64,000 nt of DNA, from contig OZ243946.1 of assembly GCA_965214285.1 (NCBI GenBank), forward strand, positions 1,364,001 through 1,428,000, given 5' to 3'. The stretch is from G963422745 sp965214285. Lineage in GTDB: Bacteria; Actinomycetota; Acidimicrobiia; Acidimicrobiales; Aldehydirespiratoraceae. Both the position numbers and the translations under genes were made by a program. Position 1 is the first letter of the stretch. Each line of letters begins with the position of its first letter. Of this stretch, positions 44,290-52,462 are shown piece after piece. The notes under the pieces are model-generated. The model was not told the DNA's origin and did not search any database. It saw only the letters and a program-made list of their open reading frames with translations.

Positions 44290-45797
44290 AGCTGAGCCCC
44301 GGTCATGTAGCTGCCCAGCTCGCGGGGAGTGATCGCCGACGGGTCGAGCTCGGCAACCAGGCGCCCCTGGTACATCACCACCAGCCGGTCCGACAGGCCG
44401 ATCAGCTCCTCCAGGTCCGCCGAGATCAGCAGCGTGGCCATGCCGGCGGCGCGTGCCCTGCGGATGTCGTCCCAGACCGCTGCCTGCGCGCCCACGTCGA
44501 TGCCCCGGGTGGGATGCGCCGCCACCAGCACCTCGGGCTCGGCGGTCAGCTCGCGCCCGACGATCAGCTTCTGCTGGTTGCCGCCCGAGAGTGCGTGCGC
44601 GGTCACGTCGATGTCGGGGGTGCGCACGTCGAACTCCGAGCGGATCCGCTCGGTGCGCTCCGCTGCGCCGGCCCGGTCGAACCAGGCGCCGTTGGCGAAC
44701 GGCCGCTGCGTCTGATGGCCCAGCGCGGCGTTCTCCCAGAGCGGCGCGGCCATCAGCAGGCCCTCCTCCTGGCGGTCCTGTGGCACGTAGGCGATCCCGC
44801 CCTCGCGCCGGCGGCGCACAGATGCATGGGTTATGTCGTCGCCGTGCAGCTCGATGCTGCCCTCGGTCACGGCGGCGGTGCCCATGATGGCGTTGACCAG
44901 CTCGCCCTGGCCGTTGCCCTCCACGCCTGCGATGCCCAGCACCTCGCCCTGGCACACGGTCAGCGACACGTCGTCGACCACCTTGCGGTTGTGCTCGTCG
45001 CGCACGGCCAGGCCGCGCACCTCCAGGGCCGCCTGGTCGCCGACCGTGGCCGTTCCGGCGTCGGGCGTGGGCAGCTCGGCGCCCACCATCAGCTCTGCCA
45101 GATCGGCCGTGGAGACCTCCGCGGGCTTCACGGTGGCCACGGTGCGGCCCTGGCGCAGCACGGTGATCGTGTCGGCGATCTCGAGCACCTCCTCGAGCTT
45201 GTGGTCGATGAACAGGATCGTGGCCCCGGCCGCCTTGAGCTCGCGCATGTTGCGGAACAGCTCGTCCACCTCGTGGGGCACCAGCACGGCGGTGGGCTCG
45301 TCGAGCACCAGTATCTCCGCGCCGCGGTAGAGCACCTTGATGATCTCCACCCGCTGGCGCTCGCCGACCTCGAGGGTCTCCACGAGCTGGTCGGGATGGA
45401 CGGTCAGGCCGTAGGCCCTGCTCACCTCGGCCAGGTGCGCCTTGGCCTCCGTTGTGTCGATGCGCCCGCCGGTGAGGGTCGGCTCGGTGCCCAGGATCAC
45501 GTTCTCGAGCACGGTGAGCTGACCGGCGAGCATAAAGTGCTGGTGCACCATGCCGATGCCTGAGGCGATGGCCTCGCTGGGACCGGAGAAGACGACCTCG
45601 TCGCCGTTGACCCGCATGACGCCCTCATCGGCTGGCTGCATGCCGTAGAGGATCTTCATGAGGGTCGACTTGCCCGCGCCGTTCTCGCCGCAGATGGCAT
45701 GAATCTCGCCGGCCTCCACGGCCAGGTTCACGTTGTCGTTGGCGATCACGCCCGGGAATCGCTTGGTGATCCCGGTGAGCTCGATGGCGAGAGTCAC
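44286..45797 (-). CDS. BMP-type nucleoside ABC transporter, double ATP-binding protein
   Basis: A 503-residue protein with two ABC domains, NupO/YufO type. Domain 1 has Walker A GENGAGKST (37-45), signature LEVGERQR and Walker B EILVLDEPTAVL. Domain 2 has a degenerate Walker A (GVEGNGQGE) and signature LSGGNQQK, the usual asymmetry of ribose/nucleoside importers. It powers the two permeases encoded downstream. The start begins MTLAIELTGITKRFPG, and the gene lies 176 bases after the BMP lipoprotein stop. Confidence 0.93.
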   Translation of the reverse strand: MTLAIELTGITKRFPGVIANDNVNLAVEAGEIHAICGENGAGKSTLMKILYGMQPADEGVMRVNGDEVVFSGPSEAIASGIGMVHQHFMLAGQLTVLENVILGTEPTLTGGRIDTTEAKAHLAEVSRAYGLTVHPDQLVETLEVGERQRVEIIKVLYRGAEILVLDEPTAVLVPHEVDELFRNMRELKAAGATILFIDHKLEEVLEIADTITVLRQGRTVATVKPAEVSTADLAELMVGAELPTPDAGTATVGDQAALEVRGLAVRDEHNRKVVDDVSLTVCQGEVLGIAGVEGNGQGELVNAIMGTAAVTEGSIELHGDDITHASVRRRREGGIAYVPQDRQEEGLLMAAPLWENAALGHQTQRPFANGAWFDRAGAAERTERIRSEFDVRTPDIDVTAHALSGGNQQKLIVGRELTAEPEVLVAAHPTRGIDVGAQAAVWDDIRRARAAGMATLLISADLEELIGLSDRLVVMYQGRLVAELDPSAITPRELGSYMTGAQL

Positions 45798-45973
45798 GTC
45801 GGGCCCTTCTCGTCGTGTCTCAGTTGTGGCCCGCGCAGATCACGACCCGGCCTGTCGGGGCCGAGCCGTGGTCTGCCGGTATTTGCCTTGTGGGCTGCCG
45901 CCATGCGGGCTGGTTGCCTTGCGGGCTGCGGCCCTTGGGCTTGCGGCGCTGTGGGCTGGGCGGTGCGATGCGA

Positions 45974-47026
45974 TCAGGCGTCGGCGGGATCGGTCGGCAC
46001 CACGATGTCGCCGCTGATGATCCGGGCCTTGAAGTCCTCGAGCTCGTCGACGATGTCGTCGACGAAGCCGCCCGAGGTGCTGTAGCCCACGCCGTCCACG
46101 GAGAGGTCGTAGCGGACCTCGCCTGCTGCGAACGTGCCTTCTTCGTGTGACTTGATCGCCTCGAATACGGCCACGTCGACTCGCTTCAGCATCGAGGTGA
46201 GCACGTACTCCTGCACGTCGGCCTCGACCGTGTTGTACTGGTCGGAGTCGACGCCGATGCCCCAGACCTTCGAGCCGCTCTCCTCGCTGTGGATCTTCGC
46301 TGCGTCGAAGAGCCCCACCCCGGTGCCGCCGGCCGCGTGGTAGACGATGTCGGCGCCGCTGTCGAACATGGCCAGCGCCGTCTCCCGGCCAGAGGCCGGG
46401 TCGTTGAACCCGGCGAAGTCGGGGAACTCGGTGATGTACTCGGAGATGATCTCGATGTCGGGATTGACGGCCTTGGCGCCGGCGATGTAGCCCGCCTCGA
46501 ACTTCTCGATGAGCCCGAAGCAGCACACGCCGCCGATGAAGCCGATGGTGCCGGTCGCGCTCTTCAGGGCGGCCGCGGCGCCGACCAGGAACGAGCCCTG
46601 TTCCTCGCTGAACACCAGGCCTGCGATGTTGTCGGCGAAGGGGGCGGGCGGGGTTTGGTCGAAGTCGAGCATCGAGTCGTCGACGACCGCGAAAGCGGTG
46701 TCGGGATTGGCGCTGCCGACGGTTGCGGCGTCGCCTGCGAAGAGGAAGCCGACGGCGATCACGATCTCGCTCGAATCGGCCTGGAGCTGCAGCAGCTCAG
46801 CCCGGTTGGAGCCGTCGTCGTTGGGCGACACCTTCGAGGTGGTGACCCCGAGATCGCTCTCGGCACGGGTCAGGCCGGCCGCGGCGCTGTCGTTGAACGA
46901 CAGGTCGCCCTCGCCGCCGATGTCGAAGACGAGCCCGACGTCTTGGCCGCTGTCGCCCCCGCACGCCGCGGCGACGAGCGAGAACGAACACAGGACAGCC
47001 GACAGGAGAAGAAGTCGCTTGTGCAT
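45974..47026 (-). CDS. BMP family nucleoside-binding lipoprotein
   Basis: The substrate-binding component of the ABC importer, 350 residues. A signal sequence ends SLVAAAC with Cys22 as lipid site. The mature protein has VGLVFDIGGEGDLSFNDSAAAGL, FIGGVCCFGLIEKFEAGYIAGA and YHAAGGTGVGLFDAA, all typical of the BMP/PnrA family that binds purine nucleosides. A GGAGG Shine-Dalgarno precedes ATG 47026. The longer frame to 47161 runs through the leader. It is first in the five-gene operon ending with the PhyH gene. Confidence 0.93.
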   Translation of the reverse strand: MHKRLLLLSAVLCSFSLVAAACGGDSGQDVGLVFDIGGEGDLSFNDSAAAGLTRAESDLGVTTSKVSPNDDGSNRAELLQLQADSSEIVIAVGFLFAGDAATVGSANPDTAFAVVDDSMLDFDQTPPAPFADNIAGLVFSEEQGSFLVGAAAALKSATGTIGFIGGVCCFGLIEKFEAGYIAGAKAVNPDIEIISEYITEFPDFAGFNDPASGRETALAMFDSGADIVYHAAGGTGVGLFDAAKIHSEESGSKVWGIGVDSDQYNTVEADVQEYVLTSMLKRVDVAVFEAIKSHEEGTFAAGEVRYDLSVDGVGYSTSGGFVDDIVDELEDFKARIISGDIVVPTDPADA

Positions 47027-47386
47027 GGAGCCTCCACGCCGCCCGGAATCGGACGGCCTTTGTTGGGTTGTGTTGTGGGTGTTGTGCGGCCGGTGCGGGT
47101 GCTGCGAGCGCCAGGTGCCGGCCGAGGGGAACGGTAGTCCGCGAATCGCCGCCGCGCGCAATATCTCCGGGCCGGATCTCCGCGGGCTGCCATCCGACGG
47201 CTGCGGGGGCGTTATCCGGCGGGTTCACCGAGCGCCACTCCGCGGCCGGTGCGGGCTGGGGGACTGCCGTCCGACGGCCGGTCAGGCAGCGCCCGATGGG
47301 CTGTGCCAAGCGCCGCGGCGGCCCGGACTCCTCCCGCTCGGCGCCCGGCGCTCGACGGCTGCCCGGTCGGCGCAGCGAGGCCTCGG
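47027..47386 (-). promoter_or_regulatory. 360-base gene-free region upstream of the BMP operon
   Basis: No convincing gene was found here. On the minus strand a possible promoter is TTGCGC (47161-47156) and TACCGT (47136-47131) with a 19-base spacer, giving a 5' leader of about 100 bases that is rich in CA repeats (acaacacccacaacacaa) before the Shine-Dalgarno. No riboswitch fold was recognised. The part from about 47170 to 47386 shows only weak shadow frames. Confidence 0.35.
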
Positions 47387-47767
47387 TCAGCGTGACGCTC
47401 GGGTCGGGCGGGCGCCTGTGGGGCAGGTGTCGGAGCGGGGCCTCAGCCGGTGCCGGTTGCGCGCCACCACGGTGTAGGCGGGCCGCGCCGCCCAGCTCAG
47501 CGGCGGGGCGGTCAGGGCGCGGCCGAGCCCGGCCCAGGGGCCGCCGCACGCAGCCAGCGCCTTGCCGACCGCTGCGTGGCCCCGCCACTGCCTGCCGCGC
47601 TCGTCGATCCACCAGGCGGCCGCGGCTGCGGACTCGGTGCTGATGGCCCACTCGCCTAGATCGAGATCCTGGTACGGCGCCACCCGCACCTCGTCGGGCA
47701 GCCTCCTGGCGGCCCAGGCCGCGCACCAGGCGCAGAACCCGCAGGCACCGTCAAAGATCAGGAGCAT
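47387..47767 (-). CDS. DUF393 (DCC family) thiol-disulfide oxidoreductase-like protein
   Basis: A 126-residue protein that begins MLLIFDGACGFCAWCAAWAARR, the hallmark of the DUF393 family with a CxxC pair (CGFC) in a thioredoxin-like fold. YQDLDLGEW and WRGHAAVGKALAACGG are also family-typical. The redox role is predicted only. The ATG overlaps the end of the small membrane protein gene at 47758-48063. A related N-terminal half, fused to an enoyl-CoA hydratase fragment, is found at 50025-50420. Confidence 0.8.
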   Translation of the reverse strand: MLLIFDGACGFCAWCAAWAARRLPDEVRVAPYQDLDLGEWAISTESAAAAAWWIDERGRQWRGHAAVGKALAACGGPWAGLGRALTAPPLSWAARPAYTVVARNRHRLRPRSDTCPTGARPTRASR

Positions 47768-48063
47768 TGTGACGGCTCTTGATCGCGGTCGGGGAGCGGG
47801 AAGGCATCCCGCCCCCACACGACCCAGGCGAACCAGCCGATGTACACAGGGATGACGGCCAGCGTGGCGGCAAGAGCCCTGACAAGCAGCGGCCAGTCGA
47901 GCAGGCCCGTCACGGGCCAGGTCACGAAGTTGACGGGCATCCAACCCCAGTGACAGGTGAACCCTTCGAGGTTGCTGCGGAACGGGCTCTGGTACCAGAA
48001 GCTTCCGCGCGGGCTGCCGCCGTCCTCACGCATCCGCTGCCGGTAGGTCCGTATAGCTCTCAT
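47758..48063 (-). CDS. Small two-helix membrane protein, duplicated family (copy 1)
   Basis: A 101-residue protein: MRAIRTYRQRMREDGGSPRGSFWYQSP, two hydrophobic segments (about 40-60 and 66-86), then VVWGRDAFPLPDRD. It is very similar to the copies at 50417 and 51284. It lies 12 bases after the truncated echA copy and overlaps the DUF393 start, so membrane protein and DUF393 are coupled. The family is unknown to me; the conserved GRDxFPLPD segment may face the cytoplasm. Confidence 0.7.
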   Translation of the reverse strand: MRAIRTYRQRMREDGGSPRGSFWYQSPFRSNLEGFTCHWGWMPVNFVTWPVTGLLDWPLLVRALAATLAVIPVYIGWFAWVVWGRDAFPLPDRDQEPSQCS

Positions 48064-48075
48064 CCAAGAGCAAGG

Positions 48076-48369
48076 CTAGGCGAAGTTCGGGGGGCGTTTC
48101 TCCACGAAGGCGGCGATGCCCTCGCGGCCGTCGTCAGAGGCCATGGCGGCGGTGATCGTCTCGGCCTCGTACTCGCCGGCGGTCTCCAGGGTGTGGTCGA
48201 TGCCGTTGTAGATCACCCGCTTGGCCTGGCCGAGTGCCCAGGCGGCCCCGCCGGCGAGCCGGCCGGCGAGGTCCAGGGCGGCGTCGTCCACCTCGTCGTC
48301 GGGGACCACCCGGTTGACCAGGCCCCAGGCCTCGGCCTCGGCGGCAGTCAGAATCCGTTGGTTCACCAT
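48076..48369 (-). pseudogene. Truncated enoyl-CoA hydratase copy (C-terminal third)
   Basis: About 98 codons nearly identical to the end of the intact gene at 51644-52426: AEAEAWGLVNRVVPDDEVDDAAL to EKRPPNFA. The catalytic N-terminal two thirds, with the oxyanion-hole segments, are missing. An ATG at 48369 overlaps the stop of the preceding gene, so a short product is possible but could not be an active hydratase. The 12-base spacer to the next gene is the same as behind the intact echA, showing that both were duplicated together. Confidence 0.8.
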
Positions 48370-49385
48370 TGACGGGCCTCGCGGCGCGCCTCGCTCACCC
48401 GATCCTCGGCGGTCTGCACCCATCGAGCTTGCTCCCCGTAGCGGGCGCGGTGCGTGGTCGCGATTCCGGCGAGCGCCTTCTTGCTGCTCGAATGGAGGGC
48501 GCTGTTGAAGGTCAGACGGGCCAGCCCAGAGTCCAGCGATGCGATGCGGTCGAGCTGCTCGTCGATGGCCTGGCCCACCCTCTCGGCCAGTTCGGCCAGA
48601 TGAGCGAGGCTGTCGGTGTCTCTTGCCTGCATGATCGTCGGGAGGAGCTCGACGTCTTCGGCCAGGATCGTTGCCTGCCGTTGGACAGCTCGGTCGACGG
48701 CCTCGAACTCTTCTCCAAGCGCAGTCAGGGCGGTCAGGACTTCGTCCGCCTGGTCGACCTCCTGGGCGTTCAGCACGGTCACCACCATCTCGTCGGGAGG
48801 CCCCCAGTTGGCGAGCATCACCAGCAACGCCAGCCCAGCGGCGACGATGACGGCGATCTTGCGCCAGCCGAAGCTCTTGGCGTGATCAGAGCCGGTGTCT
48901 GGCCGGGCGAACGGGCGCCGAAGACTCCCGGCGACCCAGTTGTAGCCCGCGACGATCAAGAACCAGGCCGACAGCGTGAAGGCTGTCGACCAGCCAAGCC
49001 AAGCCACGAAGCCCAGCAGCCCAAAGGCGACAATTGTGCAGGCCCCGAAGAACGCCTTGCCCCGCGCCGACTGCATGCGGGTCTCCGGCGGGTCGTCAGG
49101 CGGCAGATCGATCTGCTGGCTCCGGTGATCCGGCAACGGGAAACGGTGCCGACCCCACCCTGTCCAGGCCATCCATGCCAAGGCCAGCATCGCTCCGCAG
49201 GCGAGCTGAGCTGAAAGCGTGACGGCTGTTGACCAGCCCAGCTGGCCGATAAAGCTGATGACGAGGAGCATCCCGACGAGGCAGCACCAATAGGTCACCT
49301 CTTCTCGCCTGCTGCGCATTGAGCAGTTCGGGCGATAGCCGCGGACTGACTTCGTTCGCTCTCGGTACGTGGAGATCAGCTTCAC
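48363..49385 (-). CDS. Four-helix membrane protein with C-terminal helical domain, duplicated family
   Basis: A 340-residue protein. The N-terminus YRERTKSVRGYRPNCSMRSRREEV is almost identical to that of the protein at 50741. Two helices, a WTGWGRHRFPLPD segment and two further helices follow, then another membrane segment near residue 175 (IAVIVAAGLALLVMLANW). The last 130 residues look like a coiled coil (VLTALTALGEEFEAVDRAVQRQA), unlike any other family member. It starts with GTG. It may combine the duplicated membrane module with an unrelated helical domain. Confidence 0.65.
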   Translation of the reverse strand: MKLISTYRERTKSVRGYRPNCSMRSRREEVTYWCCLVGMLLVISFIGQLGWSTAVTLSAQLACGAMLALAWMAWTGWGRHRFPLPDHRSQQIDLPPDDPPETRMQSARGKAFFGACTIVAFGLLGFVAWLGWSTAFTLSAWFLIVAGYNWVAGSLRRPFARPDTGSDHAKSFGWRKIAVIVAAGLALLVMLANWGPPDEMVVTVLNAQEVDQADEVLTALTALGEEFEAVDRAVQRQATILAEDVELLPTIMQARDTDSLAHLAELAERVGQAIDEQLDRIASLDSGLARLTFNSALHSSSKKALAGIATTHRARYGEQARWVQTAEDRVSEARREARQW

Positions 49386-49444
49386 GCTTGCCCACTCAGT
49401 CGAAGCACGGGCTTAGCGACCACTGGCTTGCCGCTCAGGTGCCG

Positions 49445-49981
49445 TTACCCGGATTCGATATGCTGCTGATCATCGCGGTCAGAGGCATTGCCCATCGGGG
49501 TTAGCGGGCGCTGCAGACTCCAGACAATCCAGCTGTAGACCGCGCCGATCAGCAACCAGGCCGCCAGCGTAGAGACTGCCGACAAGTCAAGCCAAGCGAC
49601 GAAGCCAAGGAGCCCAACGGCTACAGGTGAGCAGATCCAGAAGACCGCCTTACCCCTTGCGGTCTGCAGATGGGTTGGCGACTGGCAATCAACCGCTGAG
49701 TTGATCTGCTGTCCTTCCTCGTGGCCCAAAGGGAATCGATCCCTGCCCCACACAATCCATGCAAACCAGCCGACGAACCAGGTGCAGCCGAACGAAACCT
49801 GCCAGAGAATGAGGTTCCCGGGCAAACTGAACACCCTCAACACGCCAGCCACGAGAGCCACCGTCACCATACTGGTGACCACCGTCGTCGTCGCTTCGCG
49901 CCTGCTGCGGTAAATGCTGCCAGGCCGGTAGCCGCTGCCGCGGTTCCGCATGCGTTCGCGATAGATCCTGAGCGAGTTCAT
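49445..49981 (-). CDS. Four-helix membrane protein of the duplicated YRxRM family
   Basis: A 178-residue protein starting MNSLRIYRERMRNRGSGYRPG. Two helices lead to WIVWGRDRFPLGHEE, then a second pair of helices (VFWICSPVAVGLLGFVAWLD; AAWLLIGAVYSWIVW). The second half matches the equivalent part of the 340-residue neighbour. Function unknown. It is flanked by the DUF393 fusion upstream and a 59-base gap downstream. Confidence 0.65.
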   Translation of the reverse strand: MNSLRIYRERMRNRGSGYRPGSIYRSRREATTTVVTSMVTVALVAGVLRVFSLPGNLILWQVSFGCTWFVGWFAWIVWGRDRFPLGHEEGQQINSAVDCQSPTHLQTARGKAVFWICSPVAVGLLGFVAWLDLSAVSTLAAWLLIGAVYSWIVWSLQRPLTPMGNASDRDDQQHIESG

Positions 49982-50024
49982 AGATCCCCCCTAGTCATCG
50001 AGTGCCAGTGCCAGCATGAGGGCG

Positions 50025-50420
50025 TTACACGCAATGTTGATGCCATGACCGGCAACTGGGTTGACAAGCACTGCAGGAACATATACCATCGTACATGCCA
50101 CTTGCCCGCCGTAAGCACTCGCCACGAGTTGCAGCCAGTGGGTGTGGTCCACTTCGGTGCAGACTCGCCGTTTCGTCTTGACCCAGACAGGGTTGCCCCA
50201 GTCCTGCGGTCTCCAGGGTGTGGTCGATGCCGTTGTAGATCACCCGCTTGGCCTGCCCGAGCGCCCAGGCGGCCGCGGCGGCGGATTCGGTGCTGATGGA
50301 CCACTCGCCGAGATTGAGATCCTGGTACGGCGCCACCCGCACATCGTCGGGCAGCCTCCTGGCGGCCCAGGCGGCGCAGCGGGCGCAGAACCCGCAGGCG
50401 CCGTCGTAGATCAGGATCAC
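50025..50420 (-). CDS. Chimeric ORF: DUF393 N-terminus fused to an enoyl-CoA hydratase fragment
   Basis: A 131-codon frame. Residues 1-49 are DUF393 (VILIYDGACGFCARCAAWAARRLPDD to ESAAAAAW), nearly identical to the protein at 47387. The sequence then continues in frame with ALGQAKRVIYNGIDHTLETAG of enoyl-CoA hydratase, after which it matches neither. The junction lies in a shared ccaggcggcc (50265-50274). GTG 50420 overlaps the stop of the small membrane protein (GTGA), as at the intact DUF393 locus. The product would keep the CxxC pair but lack half of the fold, so it is probably a non-functional recombination product. Confidence 0.65.
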   Translation of the reverse strand: MILIYDGACGFCARCAAWAARRLPDDVRVAPYQDLNLGEWSISTESAAAAAWALGQAKRVIYNGIDHTLETAGLGQPCLGQDETASLHRSGPHPLAATRGECLRRASGMYDGICSCSACQPSCRSWHQHCV

Positions 50421-50731
50421 GTCGACGCCTGTTGATCCGATGGCTGTTGGTCGCGGTCGGGGAGCGGGAAGGCATCCCGGCCCCACACGACCCAGGCGAA
50501 CCAGCCGAGGTAGAACAGGGCGATGATCAGGATCGCCACGAGAATGCTCACGACCAGCGGCCAGTCGAGCAGATCCATCACGATCATGGCCGGAAAGAAG
50601 CCGACCAGCCATCCCCAGTGGTAAGCGAATCCCTCGTGGTTGCTGCGGAACGGGCTCTGGTACCAGAAGCTCCCCCGCGGGCTGTCGCCGTCCTCACGCA
50701 TCCGCTGCCGGTAGATGCGGATCGCGTTCAC
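50417..50731 (-). CDS. Small two-helix membrane protein, duplicated family (copy 2)
   Basis: A 104-residue protein, MNAIRIYRQRMREDGDSPRGSFWYQSP, closely related to copy 1, with two hydrophobic segments and VVWGRDAFPLPDRDQQ. It starts with GTG 50731, nine bases after the stop of the preceding family member, and overlaps the DUF393 chimera. Function unknown. Confidence 0.68.
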   Translation of the reverse strand: MNAIRIYRQRMREDGDSPRGSFWYQSPFRSNHEGFAYHWGWLVGFFPAMIVMDLLDWPLVVSILVAILIIALFYLGWFAWVVWGRDAFPLPDRDQQPSDQQAST

Positions 50732-50740
50732 TGCAGCCTT

Positions 50741-51274
50741 CTAGCCGGACGCGGAGCCTGTCGCGCCCGAACGACCAGGACTGGGGGCGGGCGAGGAGTG
50801 ACGGCCCCAGATGGTCCAGCCAATCCAACACACCAGTCCGACGACGGCGAGGAAGGCCAGTACCCAGAGCCCGAACGGCAAGTCGCGCGTGCCGACGAGC
50901 ACGATCAGCGAACAGCCTGCGACAAGGTAGAGTCCCCTCATCAGCCTGCTCAGTACGGAAAGCTCTTTGACGGCCGACTGGTCGTCGGGAGGCGTTGAGG
51001 TCTCACTGCCTTCCTGACCCGGCAGCGGAAAGCGGTTTCGGCCCCAGCCCTCCCAGGCCATCCAGGCCAAGGCCAGCGTCGCTCCGCAGGCGAGCTGAGC
51101 TGAAAGCGCGAAGGCTGTCGACCAGCCCAGTTGTCCGATGAGGCTGATGACGAGGAGCATCCCGACGAGGCAGCACCAGAAGGTCACCTCTTCTCGTCTG
51201 CTGCGCATCGAGCAGTTCGGGCGATAGCCGCGGACTGACTTCGTTCGCTCTCGGTAGCCGGCGATGAGGCTCAC
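50741..51274 (-). CDS. Four-helix membrane protein, duplicated family
   Basis: A 177-residue protein whose first 80 or so residues (YRERTKSVRGYRPNCSMRSRREEVTFWCC...) are nearly identical to those of the 340-residue protein at 48363, including WEGWGRNRFPLPG. The second half has two other helices and ends WTIWGRHSSPAPSPG, so the WGR motif occurs twice. It starts at GTG 51274, nine bases after copy 3. Function unknown. Confidence 0.65.
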   Translation of the reverse strand: MSLIAGYRERTKSVRGYRPNCSMRSRREEVTFWCCLVGMLLVISLIGQLGWSTAFALSAQLACGATLALAWMAWEGWGRNRFPLPGQEGSETSTPPDDQSAVKELSVLSRLMRGLYLVAGCSLIVLVGTRDLPFGLWVLAFLAVVGLVCWIGWTIWGRHSSPAPSPGRSGATGSASG

Positions 51275-51283
51275 TGTGAGCTC

Positions 51284-51631
51284 CTAGCCGGACAGGGGGC
51301 TCGTCGGCTCGGCATGGTCAGAGTCGCCTGGCACAGACGCGGGTGCCTGGCCCTGGTCGGGGAGCGGGAAGGCATCCCGTCCCCAAACGATCCAGGCGAA
51401 CCACAGGCTGATTTGGATGACGACGAGCAAGGTGATGGACGCAATGATGACGAGCGGCGACACACCGAGTGACATCAGCGGGACCCAGACCATGAAGAAG
51501 GCGAGCAGAGGAGCCCATTGCCAGACGCTCCCCTCGCGGTCGCTGCGGAACGGGCTCTGGTACCAGAAGGTCCCGCGCGGGCTGCCGCCGTCCTCGCGCA
51601 TCCGCTGCCGGTAGGTCCGGATAGCTCTCAT
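51284..51631 (-). CDS. Small two-helix membrane protein, duplicated family (copy 3)
   Basis: A 115-residue protein: MRAIRTYRQRMREDGGSPRGTFWYQSP, two hydrophobic segments that differ from those of copies 1 and 2, then WIVWGRDAFPLPDQG and a Ser/Pro tail. ATG 51631 lies 12 bases after the intact echA stop, the same spacing as in the duplicated locus at 48063-48076. Confidence 0.68.
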   Translation of the reverse strand: MRAIRTYRQRMREDGGSPRGTFWYQSPFRSDREGSVWQWAPLLAFFMVWVPLMSLGVSPLVIIASITLLVVIQISLWFAWIVWGRDAFPLPDQGQAPASVPGDSDHAEPTSPLSG

Positions 51632-51643
51632 CCAAAAGCAAGG

Positions 51644-52426
51644 CTAGGCGAACTTCGGGGGGCGCTTCTCCACGAAGGCGGCGATGCCCTCGCGGCCGTC
51701 GTCAGACGCCATGGCGGCGGTGATCATCTCGGCCTCGTACTCGCCGGCGGTCTCCAGGGTGTGGTCGATGCCGTTGTAGATCACCCGCTTGGCCTGGCCG
51801 AGCGCCCAGGCGGCCCCTCCGGCGAGCTGGCCGGCGAGCTCCAGGGCGGCGTCGTCCACCTCGTCGTCGGGGACCACCCTGTTGACCAGCCCCCAGGCCT
51901 CGGCCTCAGTCGCGCTGAGCACCCGATTGGTCAAGGTCAGATCGAGCATGCGCCGCAGCCCGATGTGGCGGGCCAGGAAATAGCTGGAGGTGCCGTCGGG
52001 GGTGACGCCGGCGCGCGTGTAGGCCATCGTGTACTTGGCGGACTCGCCTGAGATCACCAGGTCGAACGCCGACATCAGCGACAGGCCCGCGCCGCCCGCC
52101 GCCCCCCGCACGCCCGCCACGAACGGCTTGGGGATGCGGTTCATCAGTTGGATGGCCACGTGGAAGTCCATCAGCATGTGGTGCGCCCGGGCGGCCAGGT
52201 CGTCGCCCCAGCCATGGAACAGCTTGAGGTCGCCGCCGCCGCAGAACACCTTGCCCTCGGCGGTGACGGCCACGGCCTTCACGGAGTCGTCGTACTTGAT
52301 GTCGAGCATCACCTGGCGCAGGTCGCGGCTCAGTGCCGGGCTCACCGCGTTGGCGCCCTCGGGGCGGTTCAGGTGGATGTGTCCGACCCGGTCGCGGGTC
52401 TCATAGACGATGGTCTCTAAGCTCAT
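51644..52426 (-). CDS. Enoyl-CoA hydratase/isomerase family protein
   Basis: A 260-residue crotonase-fold protein. The oxyanion-hole segments KVFCGGGDLKLF and GVRGAAGGAGLSLMSAFDLVIS are clear, followed by YTRAGVTPDGTSSYFLARHIGLRR, where Asp lies at one of the usual catalytic positions, and AEAWGLVNRVVPDDEV. The reaction could be hydration or isomerisation of an enoyl-CoA; sequence alone does not decide. ATG 52426 lies seven bases downstream of TACCGT (52438-52433), suggesting a leaderless mRNA. It is the intact source of the fragments at 48076 and 50206. Confidence 0.88.
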   Translation of the reverse strand: MSLETIVYETRDRVGHIHLNRPEGANAVSPALSRDLRQVMLDIKYDDSVKAVAVTAEGKVFCGGGDLKLFHGWGDDLAARAHHMLMDFHVAIQLMNRIPKPFVAGVRGAAGGAGLSLMSAFDLVISGESAKYTMAYTRAGVTPDGTSSYFLARHIGLRRMLDLTLTNRVLSATEAEAWGLVNRVVPDDEVDDAALELAGQLAGGAAWALGQAKRVIYNGIDHTLETAGEYEAEMITAAMASDDGREGIAAFVEKRPPKFA

Positions 52427-52462
52427 GGCCCGACGGTAGCCGCCCGCCGGAGGACCCTCCGA

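Noticed and set aside
45798..45973. Repeated gcgggct-type words between the BMP and ATPase genes as a tandem repeat or terminator
   Set aside because: The words are imperfect and unevenly spaced, and I could not draw a convincing hairpin; at most it is a weak attenuating region.
47169..47386. Possible small gene or RNA upstream of the BMP operon
   Set aside because: All frames are short or antisense-like, and no recognisable RNA fold or tRNA-like cloverleaf was found by eye.
50025..50205. The tail of the DUF393 chimera as a new domain
   Set aside because: The 60 or so residues after the echA fragment are Cys/Ser/His-rich and match no neighbour; they are more likely read-through of non-coding sequence than a domain.
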